64,000 bases of DNA from Aquimarina mytili. GTDB lineage: Bacteria; Bacteroidota; Bacteroidia; Flavobacteriales; Flavobacteriaceae. Each line of letters opens with the position of its first letter. The stretch's first letter is position 1. A program made the translations under genes and the position numbers. Shown in pieces: positions 61,877 through 64,000 of the stretch. The stretch is taken from positions 244,695 to 308,694 of the forward strand of contig NZ_JAERQJ010000005.1 in the NCBI RefSeq assembly GCF_016735115.1, read 5' to 3'. The notes under the pieces are model-generated. The model saw only the letters and a list, made by a program, of their open reading frames with translations, had not been told where the DNA came from and searched no databases.

Positions 61877-62650
61877 ATGAAAAACCCTTTTTGGAAGATA
61901 AAATCCATATTAATAGTATTGCTTATTCCGTTTTCTGTATTTCTTATATTGGCGTCTATTTTATTGATTTTATTTAATGAAAAGGATGGGTACCTAGTAA
62001 GTTTATTTTTAATACCGCTAGGAATAACACTATGCACATACTCATTTAAATACGTTATAAGAACTAACAAGTCTTTCAAAAATGATTTAATAGTGCACTT
62101 AAATGATGACTCAAGGTTAATTGAGTTGTTTAACTATGAAAAAATAGAATGGCTTAATTTTGTAGAAAAATATTATCAAAAAAAAATCAAAAAATATAAG
62201 ATAACACTGTTTATCGTAATTCCTATAATACTATCTTTTATGATCATGCTGTATAGAGAAGATTATAAAGTATTTATCTTGTCATCTTTTTTGCTCCTCT
62301 CAATAACCACTGTTGTTTCTCTTGTATTAAGAAAATCACTGGTAGAGTTTAAATCTAAACTGTTTGATTTTGAAAACCCGCAAGCTAAAATAACCACTAT
62401 TGGGATTTTAATAAACAAGAGCTATATAGTATCATATAACAATCAAGATGGATGGTTAACTAAATGCACATCTAAACTGTTTGTAGATATGAAATGTCTT
62501 GAATTTGAAATTAGAAGATCAGGTGGCAAAGGACATGTCTACCAATACTTTAACCTCTTAATACCAAAAAAGAGAGAGCAAGATGCTATAATGACAGAGA
62601 GCAGGGTGAACGAATATGCGGTAACAAAAACTAAGTACAACAAGATCTAA
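61877..62650 (+). CDS. Polytopic membrane protein, unknown function
   Basis: 257 residues with two pairs of membrane helices: about 9-31 (ILIVLLIPFSVFLILASILL) and 41-57 (LVSLFLIPLGITLCTYSF), then 111-127 (ITLFIVIPIILSFMIML) and 136-152 (FILSSFLLLSITTVVSLVL). A soluble C-terminal part (about 165-257) follows, with KITTIGILINKSYIVSY and GGKGHVYQYFNLLIPKK. Not recognised. It is positioned 10 bp after repeat R3. Confidence 0.75.
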   Translation: MKNPFWKIKSILIVLLIPFSVFLILASILLILFNEKDGYLVSLFLIPLGITLCTYSFKYVIRTNKSFKNDLIVHLNDDSRLIELFNYEKIEWLNFVEKYYQKKIKKYKITLFIVIPIILSFMIMLYREDYKVFILSSFLLLSITTVVSLVLRKSLVEFKSKLFDFENPQAKITTIGILINKSYIVSYNNQDGWLTKCTSKLFVDMKCLEFEIRRSGGKGHVYQYFNLLIPKKREQDAIMTESRVNEYAVTKTKYNKI

Positions 62651-62703
62651 ACTGCATTAAAAACGTAGTTTAGCCGAACGTTATATGCAATTGAATTTGA
62701 AAA
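62651..62703. other. Short palindromic spacer before the DUF4932-like gene
   Basis: TGCATTAAAAACGT and ACGTTATATGCA form an imperfect inverted repeat around AGTTTAGCCGA, and GAACGTTA matches the ending of repeats R1/R2. It ends shortly before the ATG at 62704. Confidence 0.55.
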
Positions 62704-63855
62704 ATGAGATTTATTCTTAATATATTAGCGATTATTATACTTCTTTTAAGTTGTAAACCCAAGAATCACAACGAGGAAAAAGAAGAAGTTGCCGAAAGGC
62801 AAATTCAGGTAGATTTAAATCCCAACATACATACTTCCCATATCATAGAAATGTTTGTTTGGCCTGGAGAATATCCAACACGTCCAATGTGTGTTGCCGC
62901 CCAAAAACATTTTGCCCCCTTTAAAGACCATCCTGCTGTTAAACTTTCCGACAGTTTATTACAAAACGAAATATTCTACTTCGATGAGCTAACTGAGATT
63001 CTGTTATATTTAGAGGATTTCCCAAGTACGGAATTCAAGTACCCTCTCGAAAATTCACCATACGCAAATAGGACAGGGATTATCAATCAATGGATTAAAA
63101 AGTTATCGGAATTCTATGTCAATGCAAATGTGGAATCTTTCTTGAAAGCGAATGAGGTATTTTATCAAGGTGTGAGACAGGAAGTATTGAAAAATTTGCC
63201 TCCAAAAGACTTTATTAGCCAAATAGAAGAATACTACAGAGAAAACAAAATAAGATATACGATAATACCCGCTCCTGAAATGCCTACTGGTGGGGCATAT
63301 GGATATAGGGGAATTGGCCCATATGTTTACACTCCCGATGGAATGCTGATTTACCAGGTGATCAGCGCCTCATTACCAGTTGAAAAAGATAGCATCTCAA
63401 ATAAATATGAATATTTTGGTTTTGACAACAAAGAATTCACCCTGCGCAATTCATATCATGAGTTTGGTCACGCATTTGTGAACACGATACTAGCAAAAAA
63501 AGAGAATGAAACACTTCTTAATAAATATATGAGTTTGTTTACTCCAGAACTTCAAAAAGTTATGGAAAACCAAAACTATGATAATTGGTTTGATTGCTTA
63601 GCAGAGCATTTAGTTAGACTAGGTGAAATCAGACTTGCTGAAAGAAGTGGAAATAAAAAATGGGCAGATGAATTGCGTAAATATCATACTGAAAAGTTGA
63701 ATTTCATTTTTTTACCAGAATTTGAAACTAAAATTAAGGAATATGAAGGAGACAGCAGTATTGATAGCTTTGAAGAGTTTCTTCCAAATCTTCTAAAGGC
63801 TCTGGATAGTTTTAATTCAGAAAAAATAAAAAAAAGAATAAATGAAAGCACATAA
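62704..63855 (+). CDS. DUF4932-type lipoprotein with HEFGH metalloprotease-like motif
   Basis: 383 residues. Lipoprotein signal with lipobox LLSC at residue 17. The N-terminal region resembles DUF4932 (IHTSHIIEMFVWPGEYPTRP, then FYFDELTEILLYLEDFPS). HEFGH at residues 252-256 (NSYHEFGHAFVNTILAKK) fits a gluzincin zinc site, with WFDCLAEHLVRLGEIRLAE downstream offering the third-ligand Glu/His. It probably acts as an envelope metallopeptidase; the activity is unproven. Last complete gene of the window, preceded by a repeat-like spacer. Confidence 0.8.
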   Translation: MRFILNILAIIILLLSCKPKNHNEEKEEVAERQIQVDLNPNIHTSHIIEMFVWPGEYPTRPMCVAAQKHFAPFKDHPAVKLSDSLLQNEIFYFDELTEILLYLEDFPSTEFKYPLENSPYANRTGIINQWIKKLSEFYVNANVESFLKANEVFYQGVRQEVLKNLPPKDFISQIEEYYRENKIRYTIIPAPEMPTGGAYGYRGIGPYVYTPDGMLIYQVISASLPVEKDSISNKYEYFGFDNKEFTLRNSYHEFGHAFVNTILAKKENETLLNKYMSLFTPELQKVMENQNYDNWFDCLAEHLVRLGEIRLAERSGNKKWADELRKYHTEKLNFIFLPEFETKIKEYEGDSSIDSFEEFLPNLLKALDSFNSEKIKKRINEST

Positions 63856-64000
63856 CAACATGTCCTATGAAAAGCCTTAGTCCAGTTCTCTAAAGTTAAT
63901 AAATATTTCCTTTTTGCTTTAAACCATCTTTTTTCTTTTAATATAACTTGCTCAGCATCCTATATGTGATACACCATTTATGGGGTTCACCGGCATCTGT
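63856..64000. other. Right-edge spacer, nothing assigned
   Basis: Short frames on both strands are interrupted by stops. A minus-strand frame near the edge might be the end of a gene outside the window, but there is too little sequence to support it. Confidence 0.5.

Noticed and set aside
63856..64000. Fragment of a transposase at the right edge
   Set aside because: Only about 20 residues of open frame are readable before stops, with no recognisable motif.

Overview
The window is chromosomal DNA from a Bacteroidota bacterium, most likely a marine Flavobacteriaceae. The signs are low GC, promoters of the TAnnTTTG type with a TTG element about 20 bp upstream, few Shine-Dalgarno sites, many secreted proteins and lipoproteins (SxC lipoboxes), a SprB-like giant adhesin with a PorP/SprF-like partner, a type IX secretion (T9SS) type B sorting domain, and a TonB-dependent receptor. 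The genus cannot be told from the window alone.

Layout. (1) Bases 1-19638, minus strand: three consecutive genes for surface machinery. They are an Ig-like-repeat protein with a T9SS type B C-terminal domain, a PorP/SprF-like barrel fused to a long Ala/Glu/Arg coiled coil and two SPOR-like modules, and the first 4,706 residues of a giant SprB-repeat adhesin that runs off the left edge. The adhesin repeats are organised into larger duplicated blocks. (2) Bases 20202-38523: mostly housekeeping. This holds an OmpH/Skp-like lipoprotein, a methyltransferase, a DUF4175-ybeY-mnmG-membrane protein run, gltX, a band-7 protein, glnS, folB, tRNA-Cys, a LysE exporter, a DUF2807 protein and rnr. Four identical palindromes matching the ParB site parS flank mnmG, and one is embedded in the last codons of ybeY. 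This suggests a centromere-like, probably origin-proximal locus. (3) Bases 38763-53883: small proteins, an rpiB / zinc-type CDF transporter / GNAT operon, a CTP protease and rnpA, an S8 protease-M1 peptidase pair, a metallo-beta-lactamase-fold hydrolase, a SulP transporter with an unusual C-terminal domain, a tandem universal stress protein, and a proton antiporter with an RCK domain. (4) Bases 53936-59596: an exo/endonuclease-phosphatase secreted enzyme divergent from a TonB-dependent receptor and a DUF5689 lipoprotein. This looks like a scavenging system whose substrate I can only guess, possibly nucleic acid or organic phosphate. (5) Bases 59597-64000: an accessory stretch of unrelated single genes (DinB-like, two lipoproteins, a membrane protein, a DUF4932-type HEFGH protein). 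They are separated by a shared dispersed repeat that mostly ends just before start codons, plus a large imperfect palindrome. It resembles a cassette array without being a recognisable integron.

Perfect bidirectional hairpin terminators separate several convergent gene pairs, and some share bases with coding 3' ends. All domain calls are from reading motifs by eye; no database search was run. The most notable items are the parS cluster, the T9SS adhesin module and the cassette-like right end.
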